The position numbers and the translations under genes were made by a program. Source: Siphlonurus alternatus (Eukaryota > Arthropoda > Insecta > Ephemeroptera > Siphlonuridae). From it: DNA of 64,000 nt. This document shows, in pieces, positions 46,301 through 61,245 of this stretch (positions within the stretch are counted from its first letter, which is position 1; every line of letters starts with the position of its first letter). Location of the stretch: positions 11,304,783 to 11,368,782 of the forward strand of contig OX463784.1 of NCBI GenBank assembly GCA_949825025.1. The letters are read 5' to 3'. The notes below the pieces were generated by a model that searched no databases, was not told the DNA's origin, and worked only from the letters and a program-made list of their open reading frames with translations.

Positions 46301-47965
46301 AGCTCCCTTAATTCATGGGAAATTAGAATGTACTTATTTTGCCTGGTAGAAGTTTCGGTGACCTAACTCATGACTTTGTTTGCAGATACGACGAGGGCGA
46401 GGCGAGAGTACGAGGTTGACGCTCGTGACTACCACTTTGTGGCGTCGCGGGAGCAGATGGAGAAGGACATTCAGAACCACAAGTTCATCGAGGCCGGACA
46501 GTACAACGAGAACCTGTACGGAACCTCGGTCGCCTCCGTGCGCCAAGTCGCAGAGAAGGTGGGTGAAGACAAGACACGTGAGCTAGGAGTGCCAATAATT
46601 CCTCCAGTGCGCTTGGAGTGATGTTTTCTTCAAATTTCAAGAAATTATTTTTTAGTAACAAAATAATTTAAAATTATGAAAATGGAGGTACTTTTATACC
46701 ATATTGTCCCTTTTTTAGAATAATGAACTGCATATCTGCTATATCAGGTAAGTGCAATTATGAGCTGTAAATTGATAAAACATTTATAAAGCTCTTTGTT
46801 GCACTCACTTGAAATAGCTCATTATTCCAGACTAGGTACGATATGGTATAAAAATACTTTAATTCTCATAATTTTAAAAATCCATAATTTGTAGCTCAAT
46901 AATAATTTCTGAAGATTTTAAGAAAATTCTTTTCCAGTTTGCTAGCAAGGTATTTTGAGTATAAAGCCTCACATTATTTGTAACTTATTCAAACAAATTG
47001 TTCTCTGTTTCTCAGGGCAAGCACTGCATCCTGGACGTGAGTGGTAATGCCATCAAGCGACTGCAGGTGGCCCAGCTGTACCCCGTGGCGGTGTTCATCC
47101 GACCCAAGTCTGTCGAGTCCATCATGGAGATGAACAAACGCACCACCGAGGAGCAAGCGAAGAAGACCTACGAGAGGGCTCTCAAGATGGAGCAGGAGTT
47201 CGGAGAGTACTTCACAGGTACATAACATTGTTGTAATGTACTCCTTGAGACACCATAACCTTCACCCCTGCTCTGATTCTGGGTGATTCCATTCAGAAAA
47301 TGTAGAATAGAATGTTCTTGGCATCACAAGACTGAGTTCTCTTCAAATCTTCCTCTCTTTGTCTCTTGGAACTGCTGTGTCATCAAATCAGGCAAGGGTA
47401 AAGTTCATGCTGTCCAGAGGTGTACTTTCATGAATTAATAATAAATATTTGTGGCTATCTTCCCATTATTTTTTTGCAGTATTAAACCCTAACAAATGTT
47501 ACACCCTTAGGTCTCTAAGAGGACAACCTGATATAATATAACACGGGTTGTTACGGACAACCCGTTAGGGTCGTTAGGTGTTAGGGGTCGAGTTAAGACA
47601 GGCAAAGGTGTAACCCAGTAAACTTTATTAACCACTAATTTCTATCTGATGAAGAATCATTATAGTTTTGTGTGATTTTTTTATTAAATTCAATATCTTA
47701 AAAAAATATGTAGTAAGACTATTATCACCAAAATTGAATCTTAGATTAATTTGTTAATGATCCTTAAAAAAAATTGAACTTAAGACCAGAAACCTGCTTA
47801 TCCAAACAAAAAAATCCTGAAGGACAATAACAACTCCTACTCTCTTTGTTTTCAGCCGTAGTAACCGGGGACACTCCCGAAGAAATGTACGCCCGAGTGA
47901 AGGACGTGATTGCCAGTCAGTCCGGCCCAACTATCTGGGTTCCGTGCCGCGAACAGCCGCTGTGA
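28377..47965 (+). CDS. DLG1: Discs-large MAGUK scaffold protein, DlgA-type isoform (whole spliced gene)
   Basis: Membrane-associated scaffold that gathers channels, receptors and polarity proteins at junctions and synapses. Spliced exons: 28377-28463, 28665-28712, 30461-30727, 31607-31687, 32728-32949, 34498-34714, 35395-35482, 36151-36406, 38364-38560, 39043-39295, 39642-39744, 41531-41575, 43570-43611, 45133-45294, 46386-46558, 47016-47217, 47856-47965. I checked every phase by hand; all are GT-AG and in frame. They give 850 aa (45 + 805 common residues). In the common part: PDZ1 about 33-118, PDZ2 129-220, PDZ3 293-380, SH3 441-509, HOOK linker 510-600, GUK 615-800. All three PDZs have a GLGF loop and His at helix B position 1 (QHATAV, THEEAV, THETAA), as in class I PDZs. 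The GUK domain lacks a Walker GK, as expected of this catalytically dead family. An L27 domain is not seen in the window. The C-terminus [10 protein letters not shown] matches the family end. Confidence 0.95.
28665..28712 (+). CDS. DLG1: DLG small N-terminal exon
   Basis: A 48-bp exon between tttcttatag and gtaagttt encoding [16 protein letters not shown], phase 0/0. It is basic, with no domain. It extends the Lys-rich N-terminus of the preceding exon and joins in frame to the PDZ1 exon at 30461. Confidence 0.65.
29796..30005. mobile_element. Family C foldback, copy 1
   Basis: tcgtccctcgtccagaataa at the left; inner arms aataatgagctatctgc and its inverse; tacaattatgagcttta opposed by aaagctcataattgtg. 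Confidence 0.75.
30275..30372. mobile_element. Family B hairpin MITE, short copy
   Basis: ttgcctcagaaaagttccc opposed by gggaacttttcagaggcga, centre gtcccgtaagaataacacag. Confidence 0.7.
30413..30460 (+). CDS. DLG1: Possible read-through alternative start upstream of PDZ1 exon
   Basis: An ATG at 30413 is in frame with the PDZ1 exon and would add [16 protein letters not shown] if the acceptor at 30460 is not used. The same bases (ctcagtgtcctcgcttcctcag) are a strong polypyrimidine acceptor, so this may be just intron. It sits 40 bp after a family B MITE. Confidence 0.25.
30461..30727 (+). CDS. DLG1: DLG exon: linker and most of PDZ1
   Basis: 89 codons, phase 0/0. A Gly/Ser/Pro linker is followed by [20 protein letters not shown], the carboxylate-binding loop and strand B of PDZ1, then the GGAA..DGRL segment common to MAGUK PDZ1 domains. 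Ends ILQ|gtaatt. Confidence 0.95.
30761..30945. mobile_element. Family P inverted-repeat element, copy 1
   Basis: cgtcgcctcagaatacaaat with inverse ttgcattctgagacgacg. Matches 33655-33779. Confidence 0.65.
31607..31687 (+). CDS. DLG1: DLG exon: end of PDZ1
   Basis: 27 codons ([20 protein letters not shown]..), phase 0/0. Contains PDZ1 helix B with the His that selects Ser/Thr at ligand position -2. Confidence 0.95.
31927..32074. repeat. Foldback element in DLG intron
   Basis: aaggggcattcacaaag opposed by ctttgtgaatgccccttg. Confidence 0.75.
32728..32949 (+). CDS. DLG1: DLG exon: PDZ2, first part
   Basis: 74 codons, phase 0/0, containing [19 protein letters not shown] and [15 protein letters not shown], nearly identical to PDZ2 in fly and vertebrate DLG. 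Ends RNTP|gtatgtg. Confidence 0.95.
33655..33779. mobile_element. Family P inverted-repeat element, copy 2
   Basis: gtcgcctcagaatgcaaatc and gatttgcattctgaggcgac are exact inverses; centre includes aactacaaaaaaa and its inverse. Confidence 0.75.
34498..34714 (+). CDS. DLG1: DLG exon: end of PDZ2 and Pro-rich linker
   Basis: 72 codons plus one base (phase 0 in, 1 out). [20 protein letters not shown] completes PDZ2. A Pro-rich stretch then precedes a Gln run and [10 protein letters not shown], the variable PDZ2-PDZ3 linker. Confidence 0.95.
35021..35193. repeat. Long near-perfect hairpin in DLG intron
   Basis: Arms cagcaaattaaggctcataa and ttatgagccttaatttgctg continue into aaacacaaattatcgaaaga and its inverse. 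Confidence 0.85.
35395..35482 (+). CDS. DLG1: DLG exon: PDZ2-PDZ3 linker
   Basis: Phase 1 in, 2 out. Encodes [20 protein letters not shown] and RAVSEEDIT(R). The last part matches the family's ..AVS.EDITREPR entry to PDZ3. Confidence 0.92.
36151..36406 (+). CDS. DLG1: DLG exon: PDZ3 with glycine-rich insertion
   Basis: Phase 2 in, 0 out, 85 whole codons. Starts (R)EPRSLTLHK, then a Gly/Pro-rich run (roughly residues 302-319 of the common chain) before [16 protein letters not shown]. Relatives have only four residues (RGST) there, so about 14 are extra. The remaining PDZ3 is standard, including [10 protein letters not shown]. Confidence 0.94.
36513..37005. repeat. About 490-bp foldback in DLG intron
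   Basis: caatggggtactgacc opposed by ggtcagtaccccattg; long inner arms include tacgacaatttgctgatttt and its inverse, plus paired tgacgtca. Confidence 0.8.
37502..37960. mobile_element. Family D foldback with ORF in the arm, copy 1
   Basis: tggacaatttgcatcaattt opposed by aatttatgcaaattgtcca. The left arm is open from 37503 to 37739 ([20 protein letters not shown]..). A second copy lies at 52092-52531. Confidence 0.8.
38364..38560 (+). CDS. DLG1: DLG exon: end of PDZ3 and PDZ3-SH3 linker
   Basis: Phase 0 in, 2 out. [20 protein letters not shown] ends PDZ3 and its extra helix. A Gln-rich spacer then leads to [12 protein letters not shown](R), the entry to SH3. Confidence 0.95.
39043..39295 (+). 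CDS. DLG1: DLG exon: SH3 domain
   Basis: Phase 2 in, 0 out. Contains [33 protein letters not shown] and [20 protein letters not shown], the MAGUK SH3 with its basic HOOK start. It follows the protostome form KFQGH..NDK. Confidence 0.96.
39642..39744 (+). CDS. DLG1: DLG exon: HOOK region
   Basis: Phase 0 in, 1 out. [20 protein letters not shown] followed by [14 protein letters not shown]. This is the basic HOOK/I3-like region which, in the family, binds 4.1 proteins and calmodulin. Confidence 0.94.
40217..40250. repeat. Poly-T tract in DLG intron
   Basis: Long T run. Other homopolymers lie at 43321-43353, 48566-48583, 49827-49844 and 50217-50246. Confidence 0.85.
41531..41575 (+). CDS. DLG1: DLG cassette exon A between SH3 and GUK
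   Basis: 45 bp, phase 1/1, encoding [15 protein letters not shown]. The acceptor has a long pyrimidine-rich tract and the donor is gtgagtat. Its length is divisible by three and both ends have the same phase, so it can be skipped cleanly. Confidence 0.72.
43570..43611 (+). CDS. DLG1: DLG cassette exon B (PFMLCYTQD) between SH3 and GUK
   Basis: 42 bp, phase 1/1, encoding [14 protein letters not shown]. The fly Dlg has [14 protein letters not shown] at this same place, so this is a conserved protostome exon. Acceptor cttctctgttgcag and donor gtgagaac are strong. Confidence 0.88.
43785..43855. repeat. Family O dispersed repeat fragment
   Basis: gctgcagctccagctaatga .. tgctgttcaaggtgtac resembles 44950-45008 and 47390-47430. 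Confidence 0.4.
44840..45010. repeat. Family O dispersed repeat, fuller copy
   Basis: tctatggaggcgtggtgaag to agttcatgctgtccagaggt. Parts recur at 2208-2290 and 47385-47430. Confidence 0.5.
45133..45294 (+). CDS. DLG1: DLG exon: start of GUK domain
   Basis: Phase 1 in and out. An acidic/Gly spacer is followed by [10 protein letters not shown] and [20 protein letters not shown], then [11 protein letters not shown](H). The nucleotide P-loop is degenerate (GPLKDR), as in DLG relatives. Confidence 0.96.
45484..46141. mobile_element. Family F element, long TTAA-flanked copy
   Basis: Left end TTAAGGGAAAGGGAACGCCA and right end TGGTGGCGTTACCTTACCC then TTAA. About 650 bp, longer than the 305-bp copy at 62660. 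No transposase frame found. Confidence 0.7.
46386..46558 (+). CDS. DLG1: DLG exon: middle of GUK domain
   Basis: Phase 1 in, 0 out. (H)[20 protein letters not shown] then [20 protein letters not shown]. Two usually fixed residues differ: TTRP is TTRA and VDGRDYHF is VDARDYHF. Confidence 0.96.
46636..46912. mobile_element. Family C-related foldback in DLG intron
   Basis: aataatttaaaattatgaaa and its inverse flank ataccatattgtccc / gtacgatatggtat and attatgagctg-like arms. Confidence 0.65.
47016..47217 (+). CDS. DLG1: DLG exon: GUK domain
   Basis: Phase 0 in, 1 out. [40 protein letters not shown] and [20 protein letters not shown], nearly identical to fly Dlg. Confidence 0.97.
47856..47965 (+). 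CDS. DLG1: DLG last coding exon
   Basis: Phase 1 in. (A)[20 protein letters not shown] then [13 protein letters not shown] and TGA at 47963-47965. Ends the GUK domain at the usual place. Confidence 0.96.
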
Positions 47966-48450
47966 CCCGCGGAGCACGCTCTGGGGGGGGCTCCTCCTCC
48001 CTCCGAGCACTGGGTCCTGCCCTCTCGCTAAGCCCTCCCCTCTCCTCCCTCCCTTCCCCTCAAACCTCTCTCATTAAGATTGAGGAATGAAGGGTTTGTA
48101 AACAGCACCTGAAATCTCTGAGGTTTGGACTAGCACGTTATTATGGTGAGAGTTTCTTTCACTTTGTCTACATTGTGGTTCATAGGCTTGATTATTAATT
48201 CACTGAAGATATTGTTAATTGGCTACAACTGCAATTACAACCTATACTTGCTGAACTTTGTTTCTGGAATTCTAACAAATCATTTCAAGAGTCGAGTGAT
48301 GAGCAGTGCATGCAGTCACATGTATGTAGCTAGCATTCCTAGCTGTCATTCTTGGCTATAAATAATGACAAGGAATTATGGAGAGGAATTATAACTAGAT
48401 GCATGCAACTTCATACAGTATTCATAAATAAAATATAGCATTAATCTAAT
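47966..48450 (+). other. DLG 3'UTR, with AATAAA signal
   Basis: The C/T-rich start (47980-48065) and an AATAAA at 48427-48432 suggest one polyadenylation site. Later A-rich sequence offers others. The end point is a guess. Confidence 0.4.
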
Positions 48451-50212
48451 GACTTGGCATCATTCCACTTCCAAATAGTTCATATCTTGGAAGGAACGTA
48501 GCAATTATCATTGTGTCTGCAGCCAATATGTAAAATTCAGTGTAAAATTCAGCTGCTAAAACCTTAAAAAAAAAAAAAAAAAAATCAAAGCCTTTACCTG
48601 ATTTATAAAGCCTAATTTAAAGTCCATGCAGCCGTACCTCTGAGATCAAGGCTGCCAACCGAAAACTGGGCAACTTTATGTCGCCCTCAACATAAAACCG
48701 AAAGTGTCCATTACACATAAGTCAAGTTTGACCGATTGGTTTCTTATTATAGGAAAAAAAATTATTATGCTAATATTGGGCTCTTACTAAAAGCTCTAAA
48801 TTGTTGTTATTATTATAATTATATTATATTTAAAGGCATTGCCAAAATCAATTAGTTATGAGCCAGTTTTAAATGGAAATGACAAAATATAATATATATA
48901 GCAAAGATTCTAAAAACTGATCTATGCAAGAGAAATACAGAATGTGTATTCTGATTACTCTTTTAACATTGTATATTGTAAAGAAAAAAAAAATGTGTTG
49001 AAATGTGAATTTAAAACAAAATATTTAAAAGTTTAAAACTTGAACCAAAACATTATTTAAAAAAAAATATTGCCTTTTTCATAGCTTTTTTGGCGCATTT
49101 CATATAAAAAAAAAATAATAATTAAAAGAAGTACATGAAGTAGTGTTTCCAAATGAACTTTTGAAGTATTATTAAGCTCAAAAAAAATACTTAAAAATTA
49201 CAATCTTTTCCTTCTCCCATAAAAAAAATAATTAAAAAAAAAACTATTAATTAAATTCAATGAAAATTAGTTACACATAAAAAAAAAAAAATCAAATTTA
49301 TTATCGTTAAACTTGTGAATGAAAGGAATATATGCCTGCATTTTCCTTAAAAGTGTGAAAGTGAGAAATATATTATATATTTAATTAAATACTAGCTGAT
49401 CACACTTATGATAATATGTTGTTAAATTACAGCATCACAATTTGTATGTTAGACGAGTGATTATATACTGTCCTAACCGTGTTTTACCGAAAGCCATACC
49501 TAGAATCTCCGACGATCGCGCCCCCCTCATCACAACTATAGAGGAAATTGCACTGAGCTCCAGTCAATATAAAATGATAGTTGCATCGTCGATATTGTCT
49601 TGACCGCTCGACACTTTTTGTCGTAGCTATATATGTGATATTTTGTTTGAAAAACTATAACCAAATATTTTTTATTACATTTGTTTTTTTGGTCAACTTG
49701 ATCATTGCATGTTAAAAAAAGAAGGGATAATTTATTTATTTTATAATTAATCATTTTTCATCATTATATTTTTCACTGCCAAATTAATTATAGTATCATT
49801 CATTGTCTGAATTATGTTAACATTAAAAAAAAAAAAAAAAAAATGCAATGCAATGATAACGTAGTTATACCAAAAAATAAAAGAGTAAATTTGTGAGCTC
49901 TGTGCAAATTCTTCTTTTAATTGCCTTTTTTAATTAAAAACAGGAGAATGCTTATTATATACTGATATTTTTCTTCTTATATTTGTTTGACAAAAAAAAA
50001 GTTGATAACTGTTACAGGATTATTATGTGTAATTAACAGATAATATATTTAATGTGGTTAATTTTTACATTGAGAGACTGCATTCTTTATTATTATTTTT
50101 TATTCTAAAATAAAAAAAGAATTTTTTTAGGATTTTTACTATCAAAAAATTATAATGCATTTTATTAAATAATAGATTTATTTTCCCTCCATTGTAAATA
50201 AATAAAATAGTT

Positions 50213-50247
<35 letters not shown>

Positions 50248-50952
50248 TTAATTGACTGCCTGTGGTGATTCCCACATAAGTTTTTGTTGTTAACAATTTG
50301 CCCGCCCATTAATTTGTTTGTGTCTATATGATGTAAGAATCTCGTAATTAATATTAATGTTATTATGAAGAAAGGTTGATTTTTAACATAAAAACAACCT
50401 TCACATGTTTCCCCGCAAAATCTTTGAGTTAGCGAAGGGTAGATGACTATCATTATTTGTTAACATAAAATTAACATAATTGTTTAATGTTCTATATATA
50501 TTAAAGGCTGTATGAAAAATATATATATTAAAAAAAAAAAAAAATCAATTTTTGCCTATACATATATACAAAAACCATTGAATTAATTTTGTGGTGTGTG
50601 TATACTGCTCTTTAAAAAAAATATGTAAATAAATTTCCCAAAACTCCAAATTTTTCTATTTTTAATTTCTCTGCATGTCTTTTGCATGTACTTTTATAAA
50701 ATTCAATTTTTGATTGTATAATAATTGTGATTTTTTTTTTAATTTAATTTCTAAAATATTATGTGCATTTATTTACTATATTTATTAAAAAAACAGACTA
50801 CAGGTGTTAGGTGATTCGATTATAATAAAGAATACAATAGTTCATACAAACACATTCTTAGTTTAAAATACACACTTAAAAAAATTATGATAAAAATAAA
50901 ATACATGATTGAGTCACAGTATAGGTGCAGAGGTCAAGATTACTCGATCTAC
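48451..50952. other. Intergenic AT-rich spacer
   Basis: No gene seen. Many A and T homopolymers; a GC patch at 49495-49530. Confidence 0.5.
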
Positions 50953-51128
50953 ATATCGTCCCTCGTCCAGAATAATGAGCTATCTGCGTGGTTAATACCA
51001 TGATTTTTTGGGATAATGAACTATATGCTTTTTCAGGTGAAATATTTCATATGAAAAAGCAGATAGTTCATTATTCCCAAAAAATCATGATAAGCAGATA
51101 GCTCATTATTCCGGACGAGGGACGATAT
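50953..51128. mobile_element. Family C foldback, near-perfect copy
   Basis: atatcgtccctcgtccagaa at the left and gacgagggacgatat at the right, with exact inner arms (ggataatgaactatatgc region). Confidence 0.85.
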
Positions 51129-51240
51129 GTAAAGTAATCTTGGGTGCAGGTATGAAATTAATTGATAGACAATGTCGTTAATACATGAATGAATAGAGCA
51201 TAATAATGTTAAAGCATTTAACCAGAAACTTTTACTTTTA

Positions 51241-51566
51241 AATGGAGTACCGACCTCAAAATTTCTTATTACAGAAATGGATAGAGGGTGCAAAAATATG
51301 CGACTCTGAATTTTGTCAGATTTTTCTGAGACCGGGAACTATTTTTAAAAAATTATTGAAAGTCCGTTTTATGACGTCACGGACGTTAATGTCCTATCCT
51401 TTATTTATTAAGGAGAGGCGCCTCGTGACGTCATCAAAATGGGCTTTCAATAATTTTTTAAAAATAGTTCTTGGTCTCAGAAAAATCTGAAAAAATTCAG
51501 AGTAGCATATTTTTTGCACCCTCTATCCATTTCTGCAATAAAAAATTTTGAGGTCGGTACTCCATT
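51241..51566. mobile_element. Family A foldback, best-preserved copy
   Basis: aatggagtaccgacctcaaa and ttttgaggtcggtactccatt are inverses; ggatagagggtgcaaa is opposed by ttgcaccctctatcc. No ORF for a transposase. Confidence 0.85.
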
Positions 51567-52091
51567 GTGCTATTTATTCATAATTTTTATACTAAAACCA
51601 TGGAGGAAATTTATCCATGACTAAAACGCTAAAATTATAATATATAAAAAAAGAGAAACAAATCATGGCAATCTTTAATTTATCTTGAATAAATATATAT
51701 AATTATTATATTCTTATGCATATGTTAGTCTTATGCATGTGTTAGTAAAATTTTAGTTGGCAATAATTATAATATTTATATGGAAAAAGTAAATAATTCT
51801 ATCAGTGTTCTATTATATCAGTTATAAAAGTGAATCTGAAGAGAACTTTAAATTTAAAACGTATGTGGCGTGTGTTTAATACTTTATTTGACCTGCAGTT
51901 CTTCAAAAAAAAATTTAATTTAACAAAAAATATCAATTAGTAATTAAGTGATAGAATAAATGGTGGAGTGTTTAGTGTTTTATAAAAACAACAGATTCTA
52001 TACAATCGGGTATTTTTTATAAAAGGTATGTATATATCCATATTTAAGTTTTAGAATATTCTCAAAAATTTAATTTATTCAATTCGATCCT
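51567..52091. other. Intergenic AT-rich spacer
   Basis: No gene seen. Confidence 0.5.
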
Positions 52092-52531
52092 TAATGGACA
52101 ATTTGCATCAACTTTTTTTAGTAGCTCAATCGAAAGAGGAGGTCGAAAAATACACCTGTGAATTTTATGCGATTTTTATTCGTACTGCATCATGGCTAAC
52201 AGAGAGGTCACGTGACCTGGAGCCGGCGCCCGTGACGTCACTTAACTGTTCCGTCAAACAAACGATCGACTTTATAACGCTTGCAAACAACCACGTTGCT
52301 ATGGAAACAAGCAACAATTAATTTATTGTTTACAAGCGTTATATAGACAATCGTTTGCTTGACCAGACAGTTCAATGACGTCACGGGCGACACGGGTGCC
52401 GGCTCCAGGTCACGTGACCTCTCTTTTAGCCATGATGCAGTACGAATAAAAATCGCATAAAATTCACAGGTGTATTTTTCGACCTCCTCTTTCGATTGAG
52501 CTACTAAAAAAAGTTGATGCAAATTGTCCAA
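52092..52531. mobile_element. Family D foldback with ORF in both arms, copy 2
   Basis: The arms encode nearly the same peptide, [20 protein letters not shown].., on the plus strand (52094-52321) and on the minus strand (52531 leftward). Confidence 0.85.
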
Positions 52532-53213
52532 AGCTATGTTCTAATTAATTAAGACTCCGAAGTAACTGCATGACGAGGTTAATCGTTAAAAAAGTTCACT
52601 GAATTACTTAATAGTACATGATGCACTTTCATGTATCTGCAATAAGATTAATTTATAATAATATTTATACATTGATTATATATAATAATAAATTGTTTAT
52701 TGAACACAAAAAGTGTACAGAATAAATTATAAAATATTGTATAATAAATACACTTAATACCCTAAAAATAAGATGTACGTATATATATACATCCAATCAA
52801 GGTTTACCAATATTGTTTAAACAAATAGCAATTACCTGAAGGGTACGTTTTCATTACCTTTTATAGACCTTGATTCCCTTTATATTTTTAAAACAAATAA
52901 TTATATATCTTCTAAATTTATATTTTTCAAGTTTTTTCAAGCCTGGATCAAATGTCCCGCAATTTTCTCCCACTGCAAAATCGCAAATCGCTCTTCACTT
53001 GAAAAATCTAGAATGGCGGTCAAACAAAACATGGAGTATGGTTCCAATGATAAATTTGTGAAATTATCATATTGTATGTAAAGTATTGTGAGTACTGTGC
53101 AGTTAGTTACAATTTAGTGTAAATAAATCTATATTAATTGTAATTTACTAAAACTTACTGTCCCAAAAAGACTAAAGACGTGTAGTAGCGTCGTCAATAT
53201 TTTGACGTCCTAT
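52532..53213. other. Spacer and NKAP promoter/5'UTR
   Basis: AT-rich. A GC-richer patch at 52940-53045 contains aatggcgg (YY1-like core), a plausible promoter element. The transcription start is not defined. Confidence 0.3.
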
Positions 53214-58443
<5,230 letters not shown>

Positions 58444-58985
58444 GCTGTCTTTAGCAGCAAAGTCTGTCCCGTTTACTAATGTCAGTCATACCGAACTTTC
58501 CCTATGTCTGCCATAAGGATTGTATGGATGGGAAATTGAGGTAGGTAAGCATTATGTAGTAGACTTAATTAAGGACTATCTACTCTTAGCACTGACTTAT
58601 ATTTGATAACAGCTAAAGCCCATATTACACCATACAATTTTGCATGCAATTTTTCCTGTCAAGAAAATTTCATCTCCATACAAACAAATTGAGTTCAAGT
58701 TTTCTTGTAAGGAAAAATTGTATGCAATAGTTAGAAAAATTGTATCGTGTAATATCGGCTTAAGAGTGCAAAAAAATATGACCATGAAATTTGCAAAAAA
58801 AAAAAAAAAGTAAATAAAGGCTGCATGAGTTCTTCAGTTAATAGAAACACATTGCTATGGAATATGAATTATTTTTGGGGTATTTAAACTTTTTTAATTG
58901 AAATTTATTTGGCTTTTGTGGAATCAATATCCAATCAATTTGTGATGCAAGTTTTGTTTTAAAGTATAAAATACAATAAAAATAA
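58444..58985 (+). other. NKAP 3'UTR region
   Basis: Holds the foldback at 58614-58762 and an AATAAA at 58975-58980, a plausible polyadenylation signal. The true end is unknown. Confidence 0.4.
58614..58762. mobile_element. Inverted-repeat element in NKAP 3' region
   Basis: taaagcccatattacaccat opposed by gtgtaatatcggctta; inner gcaatttttcct / ggaaaaattgtatgc. Confidence 0.7.
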
Positions 58986-59465
58986 ACTGTTTATCAAAGG
59001 CTGTTTATCTTAAAACCTTACTGGTGTAAAGGCTGTACTGTACACTGTCTTCTAGATGTTAAACAGCTTTAAATTATAGCACAAATTAGAATGCTGAATT
59101 CAATTTTGTATTTTTCTTTTTAAAAAAGGAGCTCAGGTATGAATGTAATTCATGGTACACTCCTTTAAAAAATAATTGTCCTATCCTGCTTTGCTTATAC
59201 ATGGCCGAATTTGACATTTTTACTTGAATGGAGTGTACAGTTTGTGTATATAAAATGCAACTACAGTATTTCCAATAGAAAAACATTGAATATTTTGCAT
59301 TTTGTATACAATATATATTTTACAATTTTTCACCTCAGAGCATAAGTGTCATATAAACCAAAAAAATTTGACGCAAATATAGACCTTATGTTCAAGTAGC
59401 ATAAAGTGTATATTTGCAACAACAAAAAATGTGGCATTTAAAGCACTTGTATTCTGACGTGATGA

Positions 59466-59777
59466 ATGGAGTATTGAAAAAAAAAAACAAAACAAAAAAA
59501 ATTGAGAAATTAATAGAGAGTGCAAAATTATGCTACTCTGATTTTTCAAATCTTTCAGAGCTCGGGAGTTATTTTTAAACAAATTTGAAAGTACAAAGAG
59601 AGGCATTAATAAGCGTCATTTGTTAATAAAATGATGGAACTAAAAGGGATGTATTTTCAAACCTGAACTTTGAACAATTTTTTAGCAATACTTCCTGGCC
59701 TCTAAAAAATCTGAAAAAAAAAACTTAACTCTGCACTCTCTATTCATTTATCCAATAATAATTTTAAGTCTGTACTG
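59466..59777. mobile_element. Family A foldback, diverged copy
   Basis: taatagagagtgcaaaatta and ctgcactctctattcatt, with gggagttatttttaaacaaa between. Confidence 0.65.
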
Positions 59778-59808
59778 TCAGAACTTGTTAGTTGACTTTG
59801 GTGTCTTA

Positions 59809-60029
59809 AGGCGGATTCAGATGGCGACAACGGCGATGCAATGCGATTTTGTCACACAAGCTGTGAAATCCTATGCGGCGAGCGAATTCGCCAGGTTGCG
59901 GCAGCGAAATCGCGTTAATTGCGATGCTCTTTTTTTTTAATCGCGAAATATGGCCGTCAATGGATATCACAGCAAGTGCGCATAATTTGCGTCGCGTCGC
60001 ATGGTAAAAATCGCCATGTGAATCCGTCT
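59809..60029. mobile_element. Family H MITE with TTA target duplication, copy 2
   Basis: aggcggattcagatggcgac at the left, tcgccatgtgaatccgtct at the right, TTA on both sides (59806-59808, 60030-60032). Confidence 0.8.
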
Positions 60030-60610
60030 TTAGCTGAGTTATTCTAAGACTTGAAATACAATGAAACGCTTCAATTCATCTAACTAACATTGTAGCTGCA
60101 AAATGTATAAATTTATTGTTAGATATTTTAGATTTGTTTTAAATCTTGTGTGGGTGTTTTATTATGGCAAGTTATTTTGTAATTTAATTTTTTATATTAA
60201 TTATTTTTCCTTTTTTTATATATAGACTTTAGTATTCTCTCTGAAACGTTAATTCAAAAGTTGGTAACAATTAAACAACAAAGTTAACCAGTTAAATGAT
60301 ATAATAAATAATAATGTGCATTGGAGTGCAATGTAAAAATTAACTTTTCTAATAGTTTGAATTGTTTGCAGATTTTATATGCACTCTAGCATACATCAAA
60401 ATATTATATTGCATAAATGAAGAAAATATAAATAGTTTTGAACTAAACTTTCCGCTCCTTATATTTTTAAGTTAGAAACTATTTTTAACAAATTATTGAA
60501 ACATTTTTAAATAGAAGGATGTTGATGACATTCAGCAATGTTTTAAAAATTAGTTCCCCGACTTTCAAAAAAAAATCTAAGTAATATAACATAATTATAT
60601 AATGCTCTGT
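60030..60610. other. Spacer with a family A remnant
   Basis: 60476-60580 (aactatttttaacaaattat .. aaaaattagttcccc) is a family A fragment. No gene seen. Confidence 0.4.
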
Positions 60611-61245
60611 TAAAGTAGAGTGAGCGATTTAATTTTTTTGAATATTTTATTTTCGAAAAATAGTTCAACTTGCCCTCTGTTGAGAAATGAAAACCAAAAA
60701 ATTCCATCTCAAATAGCTTCACCACAAAAAAAATTCACAAAGTTGGTGTTTCGGAGGCCTTTAACGTGCATCCTTATGGAACAGGAAACAGCTTTTTACT
60801 CCAACTTCGTCTGAACTATGGTACCAATTAAAAAATACATACATATTCTATGATGAATTCTTTTATGGATTTTCAAATAATAAAAAATACGGAGCCGTTT
60901 TTCCGGAAAAAAAACTTGAAAATCCTTATGGGAATTAACCCGCAAAAATTTCAATATTTTTCCGTAAAAAAAATTTTTATTTGAAAATCCATTAAAGAAT
61001 TCATCATATATTACGTACGTATTTTTTAATTGGTACCATAGTTCAGACGAAGTTGGAGTAAAAAGCTGTTTTCTGTTCCATAAGGATGCATGTTAAAGGC
61101 CTCCAAAACACCAACTTTGGGAATTTTTTGTGGTGATGCTATTTGAGATGGAATATTTTGGTTTTCATTTCTCAATAGAAGGCAGGTTAAACTACTTTTA
61201 GAAAATAAAATATTCCAAAAAATGAAATCGCTCACTCTACTTTAA
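60611..61245. mobile_element. 635-bp foldback element
   Basis: taaagtagagtgagcgattt and aaatcgctcactctacttta are exact inverses; arms of about 250 bp continue with few mismatches (ggtgtttcggaggcctttaa, gaattcttttatggattttc). No transposase frame. Confidence 0.85.
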
